Assembly (NCBI GenBank): GCA_963806635.1
Contig: CAWDZA010000015.1
Coordinates: 434,001-498,000 of the forward strand
From: CAVVEQ01 sp963806635
Lineage (GTDB): Bacteria; Chloroflexota; Anaerolineae; Anaerolineales; Anaerolineaceae
Length of the DNA stretch: 64,000 bases
Reading direction: 5' to 3'
The first letter of the stretch is position 1. Each line of letters starts with the position of its first letter. The notes beneath the pieces were generated by a model that made no database searches, was not told where the DNA came from, and worked only from the letters and a program-made list of their open reading frames with translations. Both the position numbers and the translations under genes were made by a program. Of this stretch, positions 42,957-51,992 are shown one piece after another.

Positions 42957-44291
42957 ATGAATAATCCTCCCAGTTCTCGTCATACCGCGCCGGTTGGGCC
43001 GCTCGCGCCCTCCCAATTTGTACCCCCTCCGATCAATAAGATTGAAGACACCGGGCTATCTGCGCTTTGGCTTCAGGACCTGATCCTGAAGGTAATGTAT
43101 TTCCAGGGGTACTTGACGGGGTTCAAGATCGCTGAAGAGATCGAGCTGCCCTTTGCCAATGTGGTGGACCAGCTACTCGAATCGCTTAAACGGGATAAGC
43201 TTGTGGAAGTGCGATCCTCTCAAATGGGTTTAGGAGAAGGTGCTTATCTTTATGCCATCACCGGGGCGGGGATCAACCGTGCCCGCGAAGCGTTGGAGCG
43301 CAGCCAATACGCTGGTCCAGCACCTGTGCAGCTCCAGAATTATAATGATTCCATCCGCAAACAAAGCCGCGGCCGGGTGCAGGTGAACCCGCGCGTGATG
43401 CAGCAGGTTCTTTCAAACCTGACCCTCTCGGATAAAACCTTTCACAAGCTTGGACCGGCAGTCAACTCCGGGATGTCCATCTTCATTTACGGACCTCCGG
43501 GAAATGGCAAGACCAGCGTTGCCCGCGCTGTTGGAAACCTGGTGCTCACCCAGGAAATGTATATCCCCTATGCCATTTACGTTGATGGGCAGGTGATCAA
43601 ACTGTTTGATAACGTCAATCATGAACTTGCCCCGGAAGAGGAAGCCGCGCCAACAACCGGCGGAGTTCGCCCGCGCAAGGATACCCGCTGGGTGAAGATC
43701 AAGCGTCCATTTATTGTGGCAGGCGGCGAACTAACTTTAACCGGGCTTGACCTCGTGTTTGACGATGTCATGAAGTTTTACGAAGCACCTTTCCAGCTCC
43801 GGGCGAATGGCGGTATCTTCCTGATCGACGACTTCGGGCGTCAGCAAGTACGTCCGCGTGACCTGCTCAACCGCTGGATCGTGCCGCTTGAGAACCGCAT
43901 TGACTATCTCACTCTGCACACCGGGCGCAAGTTGGAGATCCCGTTCGACGTGCTGGTGATTTTTTCCACGAACTTGCCCCCCAAGGACCTGGTAGATGAA
44001 GCCTTTCTGCGCCGTCTGCGACACAAGATAGAAATCACCGATCCTTCCTATGAGGAATACCGGGATATCTTCCACCGCGTGGCAGCCACAAAAGGCGTAA
44101 ATTATAACGACCAGGGCCTGGCTTACTTACTCCAAGAGTGGTATGTAAAACCCAACCGCAAATTGCGCGCAGTGCATCCCCGTGACCTGTGCGACCAGAT
44201 CCTGGACATTGCCCGCTACCTGGGTATTGAACCATCGCTTTCGCGAGAGCTGATCGACCGCGCTGCAGAATCCTATTTCGTCGAGCTTTAA
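42957..44291 (+). CDS. AAA+ ATPase with N-terminal winged-helix-like region
   Basis: This cytoplasmic protein of 444 residues has a helix-turn-helix-like N-terminal part (YLTGFKIAEEIELPFANVVD) and an AAA+ core. Walker A is GPPGNGKTSVAR, Walker B GGIFLIDDFGRQ, sensor 1 VLVIFSTNLPP and the arginine finger in FLRRLRHK. An insert after Walker A carries a Pro/Gly-rich loop. I do not recognise a named function; similar Chloroflexota proteins are annotated only as ATPases. ATG 42957 is the natural start; an upstream frame overlaps the transporter gene. It leads GDPD, dehydratase and GH3-like genes. Confidence 0.87.
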   Translation: MNNPPSSRHTAPVGPLAPSQFVPPPINKIEDTGLSALWLQDLILKVMYFQGYLTGFKIAEEIELPFANVVDQLLESLKRDKLVEVRSSQMGLGEGAYLYAITGAGINRAREALERSQYAGPAPVQLQNYNDSIRKQSRGRVQVNPRVMQQVLSNLTLSDKTFHKLGPAVNSGMSIFIYGPPGNGKTSVARAVGNLVLTQEMYIPYAIYVDGQVIKLFDNVNHELAPEEEAAPTTGGVRPRKDTRWVKIKRPFIVAGGELTLTGLDLVFDDVMKFYEAPFQLRANGGIFLIDDFGRQQVRPRDLLNRWIVPLENRIDYLTLHTGRKLEIPFDVLVIFSTNLPPKDLVDEAFLRRLRHKIEITDPSYEEYRDIFHRVAATKGVNYNDQGLAYLLQEWYVKPNRKLRAVHPRDLCDQILDIARYLGIEPSLSRELIDRAAESYFVEL

Positions 44292-44294
44292 TCA

Positions 44295-45041
44295 ATGGCG
44301 GATCAGACCCGAAAACCCCTGATATTGGCGCACAGGGGAGCTTGCAGTTATGCTCCCGAAAATACCATGGCAGCCTTTCGGCTGGCAATTGAACAAGGCG
44401 CGGACGGGATCGAGCTGGACGCCAAACTTTGCGCGGATGGCAGTGTGGTTGTGATCCACGATTCAACAGTGGACCGGACGACCAACGGGACCGGCAAAGT
44501 GGCTGAACTTGCCTTTGAAGAACTCCAACAAATGGATGCCGGGGTCCAGTTTGCCCCAAAATACGCTGGTGAAAAAATACCAAAGCTGGAACAGGTTCTG
44601 ACCGAACTAGGTGATAAAACCCTTATCAATATCGAATTGACCAGTTACGCATCCCCGGGCGACGACCTGCCAGAAAAGGCAGCAGAGCTGGTGAAAGAAA
44701 CAGGAATGGAAAAGAGCGTGATCTTCTCGTCATTTCATCCCTCTGTTTTAAGACGCATCCGTAAGTTGATGCCAGAAGTCCCAGCCGGATTGCTCACCGG
44801 GGAGGGCTGGATGGCGTGGGGTAACACTTTCCTGGGCAGGCGTCTTTCCCCCCAACTTATCCATCCCCATTACACAAAAACCACAAAGGCATTGATTGAA
44901 AAAGCTCACCGCGATGGCCGCAGGGTGAACACCTGGACGGTGGATGATCCCCGCGAGATCTTCAGGCTGGTGCTCGATGGGGTGGATGGGATCATCACCG
45001 ATGACCCTCTGCTGGCGCTGCGTATTCGGGATGGGTTATGA
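44295..45041 (+). CDS. Glycerophosphodiester phosphodiesterase
   Basis: The enzyme cleaves glycerophosphodiesters to glycerol-3-phosphate and alcohol. The 248-residue protein has AHRGACSYAPENTMAAF, the metal-binding ELDAKL, and HDSTVDRTTNGTG, all hallmark residues of the GDPD fold. There is no signal peptide, so it is cytoplasmic. It follows the AAA+ gene by three bases and overlaps the next gene by four. Confidence 0.95.
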   Translation: MADQTRKPLILAHRGACSYAPENTMAAFRLAIEQGADGIELDAKLCADGSVVVIHDSTVDRTTNGTGKVAELAFEELQQMDAGVQFAPKYAGEKIPKLEQVLTELGDKTLINIELTSYASPGDDLPEKAAELVKETGMEKSVIFSSFHPSVLRRIRKLMPEVPAGLLTGEGWMAWGNTFLGRRLSPQLIHPHYTKTTKALIEKAHRDGRRVNTWTVDDPREIFRLVLDGVDGIITDDPLLALRIRDGL

Positions 45042-45979
45042 TCCCGGCAGAATGGTTGTTTGAGGCACAAGAAAGGTTGGGGGGAAAGGTTCTGCGGACA
45101 CCCCTACTTTGCGATGAAGAAGCAGGGATTTACCTGAAGCTCGAAAACCTGCAAACCACGGGCTCATTCAAAATACGCGGTGCGCTCAACCGCGTGCTTA
45201 CCCTGACATGCGAGGAAAGAGACCGGATTGTGACCGCCTCCGCGGGAAACCACGGACTTGGGGTGGCGCAGGCGGTTCGGATGGTTGGTGGGAAAGCGAT
45301 AATCTATGTCTCCGATCACGCGGTTCCTGAAAAGGTGAGTGCGATCCGGACGGCGGGCGGGGAGATACGGGAAGTTCAGGGTGGTTATGGTGGTGCTGAA
45401 TCCGCGGCGATCGAGTTCGCTGTTAAATCGGGAGGAACCTACATCTCCCCTTACAATGACGCTCAGATAATCGCAGGACAAGCGACTGTCGGGTTCGAGC
45501 TTATCGAACAACTGGCAGAAAAAACATTTCGTAGCATCGTCGTCCCGGTTGGGGGCGGGGGATTGCTTGCCGGGGTTGGCCTGGCGTTTCAGCAGGCTGG
45601 TTTAAAAGTCGATCTGGTGGGAGTGAATCCTGTGGAATCACAGTTTTTTCACTCGCAATTTACGAATGGCAGCCAGACTGGGGTGGAAGACCGTCCAACA
45701 CTGGCTGATGGGTTGGCAGGAGCGATCGATCCGCAGGCGATCACTTTTCCCATCCTCAAGACGCTGGACGCGCGAACCATCACCGTTGAGGAAGAAGACA
45801 TAAGGCGGGCAATTCAAGTATTGTGGTGGAAATATGGGCAGCGCGTGGAGGGCTCAGCAGCCATCGCGCTGGCAGCTATACTGACTGACCCAACCATCGA
45901 AAAACCCGCGGTACTGATCCTGAGCGGTGGTAATATTCAGCCGGAAGTATTCTCAGCCATACTTGGCGAGGGGTTTTAG
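45038..45979 (+). CDS. Threonine/serine dehydratase-like PLP enzyme
   Basis: This fold-type II PLP protein of 313 residues is of the IlvA/serine racemase group. PLP-lysine is in TTGSFKIRGALNRV, the Gly-rich phosphate loop is VPVGGGGLLAG, and ASAGNHGLGVAQAV lies between. It lacks the regulatory ACT domain of biosynthetic IlvA, so a catabolic dehydratase or racemase is more likely. Its start lies in the GDPD stop (ATGA). Confidence 0.9.
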   Translation: MIPAEWLFEAQERLGGKVLRTPLLCDEEAGIYLKLENLQTTGSFKIRGALNRVLTLTCEERDRIVTASAGNHGLGVAQAVRMVGGKAIIYVSDHAVPEKVSAIRTAGGEIREVQGGYGGAESAAIEFAVKSGGTYISPYNDAQIIAGQATVGFELIEQLAEKTFRSIVVPVGGGGLLAGVGLAFQQAGLKVDLVGVNPVESQFFHSQFTNGSQTGVEDRPTLADGLAGAIDPQAITFPILKTLDARTITVEEEDIRRAIQVLWWKYGQRVEGSAAIALAAILTDPTIEKPAVLILSGGNIQPEVFSAILGEGF

Positions 45980-45984
45980 ATTTA

Positions 45985-48744
45985 ATGCCTATCCGTCCGC
46001 TCGTGAGATTAATCTTAACTACGATTCTCGCAGCTAGTTCTCTGGCTGCGTCGTTCCTGCCTGCCGGTGCACAAGGTGTTATCGCCGGACACGAAAAAAT
46101 TTATCGCGCCAACGTGGATATTAACAGCCTCACAACTGAGGAAAAAATTGGTCAGTTGTTCCTTGTCACTTTTGAAGGCAACAATTTTGGGCAAGACTCC
46201 CGCATCTACGACCTTATCGTCAATCGCCATATCGGCGGGGTGCTGCTCGAAAGGGCCAATAACAATTTCGTCGGACCTGATACCGTTCTACAATCCACCT
46301 ATGATTTGACCAGCGGATTGCAAACCGTCGCCTGGGACGCGAAAACAGGCGCTGGCGATACTTCCTTCATTCCATTATTCATTGCCGTTAGTCAAAATGG
46401 CGATCGAGCGCCTCTGGATCAGATCATCAGCGGGATGACCCCGCTTCCGAACCAGCTCGCCCTGGGCGCTACCTGGAACCCAGAACTTGCAGACAACACC
46501 GGGCAAGTACTGGGAAGGGAACTTTCAGCTTTGGGATTCAACTTGTTCATGGGTCCCTCGCTGGATGTGCTGGATAATGTTCAATCGGGAGAAGACCTCG
46601 GCGCATCTACCTTTGGGGGCGATCCCTACTGGGTGGGTTTGTTGGGAAAGGCGTATATACGTGGACTGCACGAAGGCAGCGAAAACCGGGTAGCGGTGAT
46701 CTCCAAAAATTTTCCCGGTCGAGGCAGCTCGGACAGACCCGCTGAAGAGGAAGTCGCCACTGTTCGAAAATCATTGGAGCAGCTCAAACAAATCGAACTT
46801 GCGCCTTTTTTCGCCGTCACAGGAGGCACCAGTTCACCGGAAGAGTTGACCGATGGTCTGCTGGTTTCGCACATCCGTTACCAGGGATTTCAGGGTAATA
46901 TACGGGAAACCACAAAACCGGTCAGCTTCGATTCCGCTGCATTAGAATCCATCCTTGGGCTTGAACCATTGAATGGCTGGCGGCAGAATGGCGGAATTGT
47001 CGTCAGCGACCGCCTGGGCAGTCAGTCATTAAGGCGATTCTTCGACCCTTCAAATACCGGGTTTGACGCCCGCCAGGTGGCACGAAATGCTTTTTTGGCT
47101 GGCAACGATATCCTGCTACTTGATCAGAATTTCATATCCACGGGTGATGCGGATTCCTATGCCACCATTAACCGCACCCTGGATTTTTTCATCCAGAAAT
47201 ACAACGAAGATCCTGCCTTTGCCCAGCGGGTGGATCAATCTGTGGCGAGGGTGCTCGCCCTCAAACAAAAAATCTACCCTGTGCAAACCCTGCAGGGGGT
47301 CATACCCGCCTCTTCTGATTGGAAAGATTTTGGGATCTCCCAGCAGGGCAGTTTTGATACCGCCCGGGAAGCAGTGACCCTAATTTCCCCGGATCAGGAA
47401 GAATTGAAGAATATCCTCCCGATCCCTCCGGTAAACACGGATCGAATTGTTTTTTTCACCGACATCATGACAGCACGCCAATGCAACGATTGCCAGGATG
47501 AAGAACAGCTTGGTATGGATACTCTGCAGAATGCGATTTTGCGCCTCTACGGTCCACACGGAAGTGGACAAGTGATGCAGAGTCACCTGGCATCTTACTC
47601 ATTAAATAGATTAAATACATATTTAAATGATCCAAGCGGTGACCCTGAGCTGGATGTAAATTTGAAAGCAGCTGATTGGGTGATTTTCTCCATTTTGGAT
47701 ATTCAGAAGGACGACCCGGAATCTGGTGCTCTTTTCACGCTGTTAAATAACCATCCCGAATTGATTCGCAACAAGAAAACCATGGTTTTTGCCTTCAACG
47801 CGCCCTATTATCTGGATGCGACTGACATCTCGAAACTGACCGCGTATTACGCCTTCTATAGCAAGATCAGCCCCTTCATTGATGTTGCTGCCAGGATCCT
47901 GTTTCAGGAAGTGTTTCCTGCCGGAGCCTCACCGGTGAGCATCCCTGGCGTGGGGTATGAGATCATTGTAGCCACATCCCCGAACCCGGACCAGATCATT
48001 CCGCTGGGTGTGGAATCGCCTGCCGGATTGGAGTTGACGCCGGATGCCAGCGGGACTGCAGCTCCGCAAGTTTTTAATATTGGTGATACACTGCCGATCA
48101 CAACCGGTGTAATCTTGGATCACAACGGAAATCCAGTTCCCGATGGCACAATCGCCCGGTTTATCATCTCCACAGGGACCGAGACGATCACGAACCAGCA
48201 AATCGAGACTGTTACCTCGAACGGGGTTGCCAAAGCCAGTTATCCCATCATCCAGCCGGGGCGGGTGGAGATCCGTGTGGTGAGCGAGCCGGCTAACAGT
48301 TCGCAGGTGCTTCAGCTCGAGGTGAAGGAGGGAGAGGGCAGCCAGGTGACCGCCATCGCGCCAACGCCGGTAGCCAGTCCAACACCTGCAATTGCGCCTA
48401 CTGCAGAGCAAACCCCGGAGGGAACTCCCACTACGCCACAGCCATTGCGGTTTTCTGACTGGCTGATCTCAGTCCTGGTCATCGGTGCAGCATCGCTGGG
48501 TATTTATCAGCTTGGGAAGATCAAGTTTTCCTCACGTTGGGGTGTACGCTGGGCAACCTGTTCAGCCATCGGCGGGCTTCTGTTCTACACGCTGGCGCTG
48601 ATTGGCTGGAAAGAAACCATCCTTGGGGCAACAGGCATGCGAACCATCAGTCTGGCGGGGGTGAGCCTGCTGGGTGTATTAGCGGGTTGGGGGATTGGAT
48701 TTATCTGGGTGATGCTGCCAAGGTGGACCAGGCGGCAAGATTGA
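45985..48744 (+). CDS. GH3-like protein with Ig-like and membrane C-terminus
   Basis: The 919-residue exported protein has a signal peptide (about 1-30). Residues 48-430 align with the GH3 N-terminal barrel: TEEKIGQLFLV, PSLDVLDNV and VVSDRLG, with D342 in the nucleophile position. The usual KHFPGHG and DSH signature has degenerated to KNFPGRG at 241-247 with no following His, so the acid/base dyad appears lost. A Big_1-like Ig repeat, a Pro/Thr linker and three C-terminal membrane segments follow. It may be an inactive or altered glycosidase at the cell surface. It ends three bases from the convergent kinase. Confidence 0.82.
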   Translation: MPIRPLVRLILTTILAASSLAASFLPAGAQGVIAGHEKIYRANVDINSLTTEEKIGQLFLVTFEGNNFGQDSRIYDLIVNRHIGGVLLERANNNFVGPDTVLQSTYDLTSGLQTVAWDAKTGAGDTSFIPLFIAVSQNGDRAPLDQIISGMTPLPNQLALGATWNPELADNTGQVLGRELSALGFNLFMGPSLDVLDNVQSGEDLGASTFGGDPYWVGLLGKAYIRGLHEGSENRVAVISKNFPGRGSSDRPAEEEVATVRKSLEQLKQIELAPFFAVTGGTSSPEELTDGLLVSHIRYQGFQGNIRETTKPVSFDSAALESILGLEPLNGWRQNGGIVVSDRLGSQSLRRFFDPSNTGFDARQVARNAFLAGNDILLLDQNFISTGDADSYATINRTLDFFIQKYNEDPAFAQRVDQSVARVLALKQKIYPVQTLQGVIPASSDWKDFGISQQGSFDTAREAVTLISPDQEELKNILPIPPVNTDRIVFFTDIMTARQCNDCQDEEQLGMDTLQNAILRLYGPHGSGQVMQSHLASYSLNRLNTYLNDPSGDPELDVNLKAADWVIFSILDIQKDDPESGALFTLLNNHPELIRNKKTMVFAFNAPYYLDATDISKLTAYYAFYSKISPFIDVAARILFQEVFPAGASPVSIPGVGYEIIVATSPNPDQIIPLGVESPAGLELTPDASGTAAPQVFNIGDTLPITTGVILDHNGNPVPDGTIARFIISTGTETITNQQIETVTSNGVAKASYPIIQPGRVEIRVVSEPANSSQVLQLEVKEGEGSQVTAIAPTPVASPTPAIAPTAEQTPEGTPTTPQPLRFSDWLISVLVIGAASLGIYQLGKIKFSSRWGVRWATCSAIGGLLFYTLALIGWKETILGATGMRTISLAGVSLLGVLAGWGIGFIWVMLPRWTRRQD

Positions 48745-48746
48745 CC

Positions 48747-49727
48747 TTACATTAAGGTAAGCAGAAGGCTGAAAATTACCAGTCCGGCTGCAACCCAAAC
48801 CAGGCTCCGCTCCAACGGCAGCTTCAAGTAATCCATGATGGAATAGCGGTTTTCGGCAGAGCGGACGATGGATGGATAACTTCCCATGAGCATGCGACGG
48901 AATTCCTCCACCGACTGCGGGCGGGAATCAGGGTGGATTTCCATTGCCCACAGGATGGCTTTTTCCACACCCGGGCTGACGGCAAGGTTGATGGCCCTCA
49001 GCGGGATCAACGCTTCAGGGTGGATGAATCGCTCGCGTGATTCGGCGGGCGGTTGGTTTGAAAGCAGGTGGTAGAGAGTGGCGCCAAAAGAAAAAATATC
49101 AGAGCGCGCATCCGTATGCCCGGAATCTCCGCCATACTGTTCAATGGGAGTATAGAGCGCTGTTCCCTGGCCCTGCAGGATGGTGACCGTTACCTCGCCA
49201 GGAGCGAGGATCTTGACCAGACCGAAATCTACCAGTTTCACCAGTTTACCTGGAGTGAGTTTTAAATTTGATGGTTTGATATCCCGATGGAGGATGGGTG
49301 GTTCCTGCCCATGCAGGTAAGAGAGCGCGCCGGCTAACTGGTTGGCCCATTCCAGCACATCTTTTTCCTGTAAAAAGGATTTCGCTTGTTTGGCTTCCAG
49401 CATAAGCGAGCGCAAGTCCTTCCCCGGAACGTAATCCATGACCAGGTAGTCCCGGTCTCCCACGGAGAAATAATCGGAGACTTTTGGCAGGTTCGGGTGA
49501 TCGAGCCGGGCAAGGACGGTGGCTTCACGAAGGAATTGCTCGCGCGCCTGGCGGGAGATCTCCCGTCCAAACGAGCGGTCGTGTTCCACCTCCTTAAGCG
49601 CGCACTGCCGCCCCTGCAAACGCAAATCCTCCGCCAGGTAGATGCTTCCCACACCACCCTGACCGATGATACGCTTGATCTTGTAGCGGCTGCGCAGCAC
49701 CTCGCCGGCTTTAAGCGGGACTGGCAT
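48747..49727 (-). CDS. Serine/threonine protein kinase with C-terminal membrane anchor
   Basis: This Hanks-type kinase of 326 residues shows the Gly loop IGQGGVGSIY, ATP-binding Lys in CALKEVEHD, HRDIKPSNLK, DFGLVK and a modified APE region (YTPIEQYGG). A single C-terminal membrane segment (residues about 305-326) has almost no residues after it, so the kinase is tail-anchored with no external sensor domain. It stands back to back with an FHA/winged-helix gene that is a plausible phospho-reader partner. The promoter TATAAT is at 49809-49814. Confidence 0.93.
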   Translation of the reverse strand: MPVPLKAGEVLRSRYKIKRIIGQGGVGSIYLAEDLRLQGRQCALKEVEHDRSFGREISRQAREQFLREATVLARLDHPNLPKVSDYFSVGDRDYLVMDYVPGKDLRSLMLEAKQAKSFLQEKDVLEWANQLAGALSYLHGQEPPILHRDIKPSNLKLTPGKLVKLVDFGLVKILAPGEVTVTILQGQGTALYTPIEQYGGDSGHTDARSDIFSFGATLYHLLSNQPPAESRERFIHPEALIPLRAINLAVSPGVEKAILWAMEIHPDSRPQSVEEFRRMLMGSYPSIVRSAENRYSIMDYLKLPLERSLVWVAAGLVIFSLLLTLM

Positions 49728-49808
49728 TCTTGTATTCCTTCATTGCGCGAGGCGGAATTGAATTTCGGCGTTTTTCCGCATCGAAGAGTTTTGAAGGCCT
49801 CCACGGGT

Positions 49809-49814
49809 ATTATA
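49809..49814 (-). promoter_or_regulatory. -10 element of the Ser/Thr kinase gene
   Basis: TATAAT on the minus strand, about 80 bases before ATG 49727. It is divergent from the FHA gene promoter 25 bases away. Confidence 0.5.
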
Positions 49815-49838
49815 CCTGATGGCTAAATCCGGCGGTGA

Positions 49839-49847
49839 TGATAAAAT
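49839..49847 (+). promoter_or_regulatory. Extended -10 promoter of the FHA regulator (predicted leaderless)
   Basis: TGATAAAAT ends at 49847, only seven bases before ATG 49854, so the mRNA would start at the start codon. No SD is present. Confidence 0.55.
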
Positions 49848-49853
49848 TACGAC

Positions 49854-50537
49854 ATGGCAGAGAAATCCCGCATGGACCGGAGCGAGACCACTAAACCGGT
49901 GCTGATCGGTCAATCCGGAATCCTTAATGGTGTTTGCTGGCCGCTCGAGGGAACCATCCTGATCGGGCGCGACCCGGAATGCAACGTAGTGATCTCGGAC
50001 AGGCAGGTTTCTCGCTTTCACGCCCGAATCAATCTCACACCAGACGGGGTGGTTTTAGAGGACTTGGGCAGCAAAAACGGGAGCTGCCTTAACGGCGCGC
50101 AGGTGAATGAGCCGGCGTTCCTGCAGGATGGCGACTTGATCCAGATAGCTCTGGTGCAGCAATTCGTTTTCCTTAGCTCGGATTCCACCCTGCCCATGGA
50201 TCAGCGCAGCAGGTTAAACGCGAGCGGAAAAGGCAAGCTTCGGCTGGACCCGCGTTCCCGGCGGGTTTGGGTGGGCGAGGAGGAGTTGATCCCCCCATTA
50301 TCTGTGCCGCAATTTAATCTTCTTAATTTGCTTTATAACCAGGCTGGGGATGTAGTCTCGCGTCAGGACCTGATGCTGGCGGTGTGGGGCGAGGAAGAAG
50401 CCATAAGTGTTTCAGACCAGGCCATGGATGCATTGATTCGCAGGCTGCGCTACCGGATCGAGGAAAAAGACCCCGACCATACCTATATCATCACCGTACG
50501 TGGTCATGGCGTGCGCCTGGATAATCCCATTCGTTAA
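49854..50537 (+). CDS. FHA domain fused to an OmpR-type winged helix
   Basis: This 227-residue cytoplasmic protein has an FHA phosphothreonine-binding domain at about 25-110 with GRDPECNVVI, SRFHARI and LGSKNGSCLNG. A winged-helix DNA-binding domain of the Trans_reg_C type occupies about 125-225 (VSRQDLMLAVWG, AMDALIRRLRYRIEE). It lacks a receiver domain, so it is likely controlled by Thr phosphorylation and FHA binding. The divergent Ser/Thr kinase is the obvious candidate. An ATG at 49872 is an alternative start. Confidence 0.92.
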   Translation: MAEKSRMDRSETTKPVLIGQSGILNGVCWPLEGTILIGRDPECNVVISDRQVSRFHARINLTPDGVVLEDLGSKNGSCLNGAQVNEPAFLQDGDLIQIALVQQFVFLSSDSTLPMDQRSRLNASGKGKLRLDPRSRRVWVGEEELIPPLSVPQFNLLNLLYNQAGDVVSRQDLMLAVWGEEEAISVSDQAMDALIRRLRYRIEEKDPDHTYIITVRGHGVRLDNPIR

Positions 50538-50569
50538 AAAGAAAAACCCCTGGTCGAAAGAACAGGGGT
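50536..50569 (-). terminator. Intrinsic terminator of the CpXC gene
   Basis: On the minus strand a 7-bp stem (ACCCCTG, 10-base loop, CAGGGGT) is followed by TTTTTC and more T. It lies 9 bases after the stop at 50578 and meets the end of the FHA gene. Confidence 0.82.
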
Positions 50570-50577
50570 CTGGTTGG

Positions 50578-51921
50578 TTATTTGACCTTTGCTTTCATCG
50601 AAGCTTTCATCACCGCGGCGTAGACATTCTGCAACCGCTGGGTGATCTCCGGGTTGCTGCCTTCGCCACTTTGCGCGACGATGGAATTCAGAATCTGCAG
50701 GAATTCGGGTGTGATTGCAGCGGCATTTGCTTCCACCAGGGAATTTAATTCTGCTTCGTCATTCGCGGCAAGGAATTTTTCGATTAAGGCCACCTCTGGT
50801 GGAGGCGCACTGGCCTTTTCCACAGCAAGGATCACCTGGTTGATCTTGGCTGAGCGCTCCAAGTCGCCACGTTGGCGGGCATCTTCAAGCGCGGTTTTCA
50901 ATGCTTGGTTGAAGAACTCGTCGATCTGATCCAGGTTCTCTTCAATAGCTTTTTCAATGTCCCCCGAACTGAGGATGGTTTCCAAAAGCTTGCGGGCGCG
51001 GATCAGCTCTTCATCCAGGCGTTTATCGATCGCCTCAGTCATTTCCAGCAGCTTCTTGCGCAGCTCGGTCAGTTCTTCCTTTTCATCCCCCTGAGATTGT
51101 TCGATCTTATCGGTTAGAAGCTGGAAGAAAGAGTAATCCATCCCTGAGCGGGTGTAGCTGACGATCGTGGATAGGCGGATATCGGTCGGTGCATTGATCA
51201 GCAGGTCCAGAAGCTTTTCGCGGGTCAACCCGTCCTTGCTGGCTTCTTGTAGATCCTTCAACGCGGCTTCCATCTCTGCGGATTGCAGTTTGATCTTCTG
51301 GCCAATCTCAGTATTTTCGACCAGGGCGTTTTGAACCTCGGTAAGGGTATCCAGCAGCTTTTTATTTCCCTGGGCGGCTGCGGCTTCCAGGTATCTGGCC
51401 AGGAGCATGAAGAAGGACTCATCGATCAGCGCGGATTCCTGTTTAATGATCTCCACACGTGTTTCCGGGCTGGTGGTGATGAGACGCTGAAGTAAATTGA
51501 TCTTCTTCTGCTGGTCATCCAGCATTTCCTTGGTGATCCCATCTGCGGCGAGAATGGTTTCCATAAGGGTCTGGTAGGTGAACATTGATTTCGGCTGCAG
51601 CAGGTATGCCTTTTTCTTTTCATTGGGCAGCCGGTTTGTCACCTGCATCACCAGCGGTCCGAGGGTTTTTTCCTGTTCATTCAAAGGAACACCAAGTTCG
51701 CTGGGGAAATAGGTGAGCAGCAGCTCTTTTTCGGGATCGTGATAGACAATGGGAGTGGAAAGCGGTCCTTCGTAACCGCAGCTCTGGCAGCGGGCGACAT
51801 TGACAGCGCCGGTGAGCAATTTCTGTTTTGCCTGGGGATCAACGTTTAGATCGAATAATTGCTCCACATCAGCGATGATCGGCTGCCGGCAGCGCGGACA
51901 GGTGGTCTGGATTCTTGCCAT
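50578..51921 (-). CDS. CpXC-domain zinc protein with helical C-terminus
   Basis: The 447-residue protein starts with a CpXC zinc domain: TTCPRCRQPI at residues 6-15 and RCQSCGYEG at about 44-52, followed by FPSELG and QEKTLGPLV. The remaining 320 residues are highly helical and rich in Glu, Lys and Leu, resembling a coiled-coil scaffold. There is no signal peptide. CpXC proteins of this kind are common in Chloroflexota with unknown role. It is monocistronic, with its own extended -10 promoter set in an inverted repeat. Confidence 0.83.
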   Translation of the reverse strand: MARIQTTCPRCRQPIIADVEQLFDLNVDPQAKQKLLTGAVNVARCQSCGYEGPLSTPIVYHDPEKELLLTYFPSELGVPLNEQEKTLGPLVMQVTNRLPNEKKKAYLLQPKSMFTYQTLMETILAADGITKEMLDDQQKKINLLQRLITTSPETRVEIIKQESALIDESFFMLLARYLEAAAAQGNKKLLDTLTEVQNALVENTEIGQKIKLQSAEMEAALKDLQEASKDGLTREKLLDLLINAPTDIRLSTIVSYTRSGMDYSFFQLLTDKIEQSQGDEKEELTELRKKLLEMTEAIDKRLDEELIRARKLLETILSSGDIEKAIEENLDQIDEFFNQALKTALEDARQRGDLERSAKINQVILAVEKASAPPPEVALIEKFLAANDEAELNSLVEANAAAITPEFLQILNSIVAQSGEGSNPEITQRLQNVYAAVMKASMKAKVK

Positions 51922-51936
51922 GCGATTCTCTTTTAT

Positions 51937-51973
51937 ATCAGGATGAAATACCCCGCGATTATACCATCCTGAT
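51937..51973 (-). promoter_or_regulatory. Extended -10 promoter within a 9-bp inverted repeat
   Basis: The minus strand has TGGTATAAT (TATAAT at 51958-51963). It is bracketed by perfect arms ATCAGGATG (51937-51945) and CATCCTGAT (51965-51973), with 19 bases between. The arms may be an operator or a loop-forming element for the CpXC gene. Confidence 0.55.
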
Positions 51974-51992
51974 TTTTAATATACTCTGGGAT

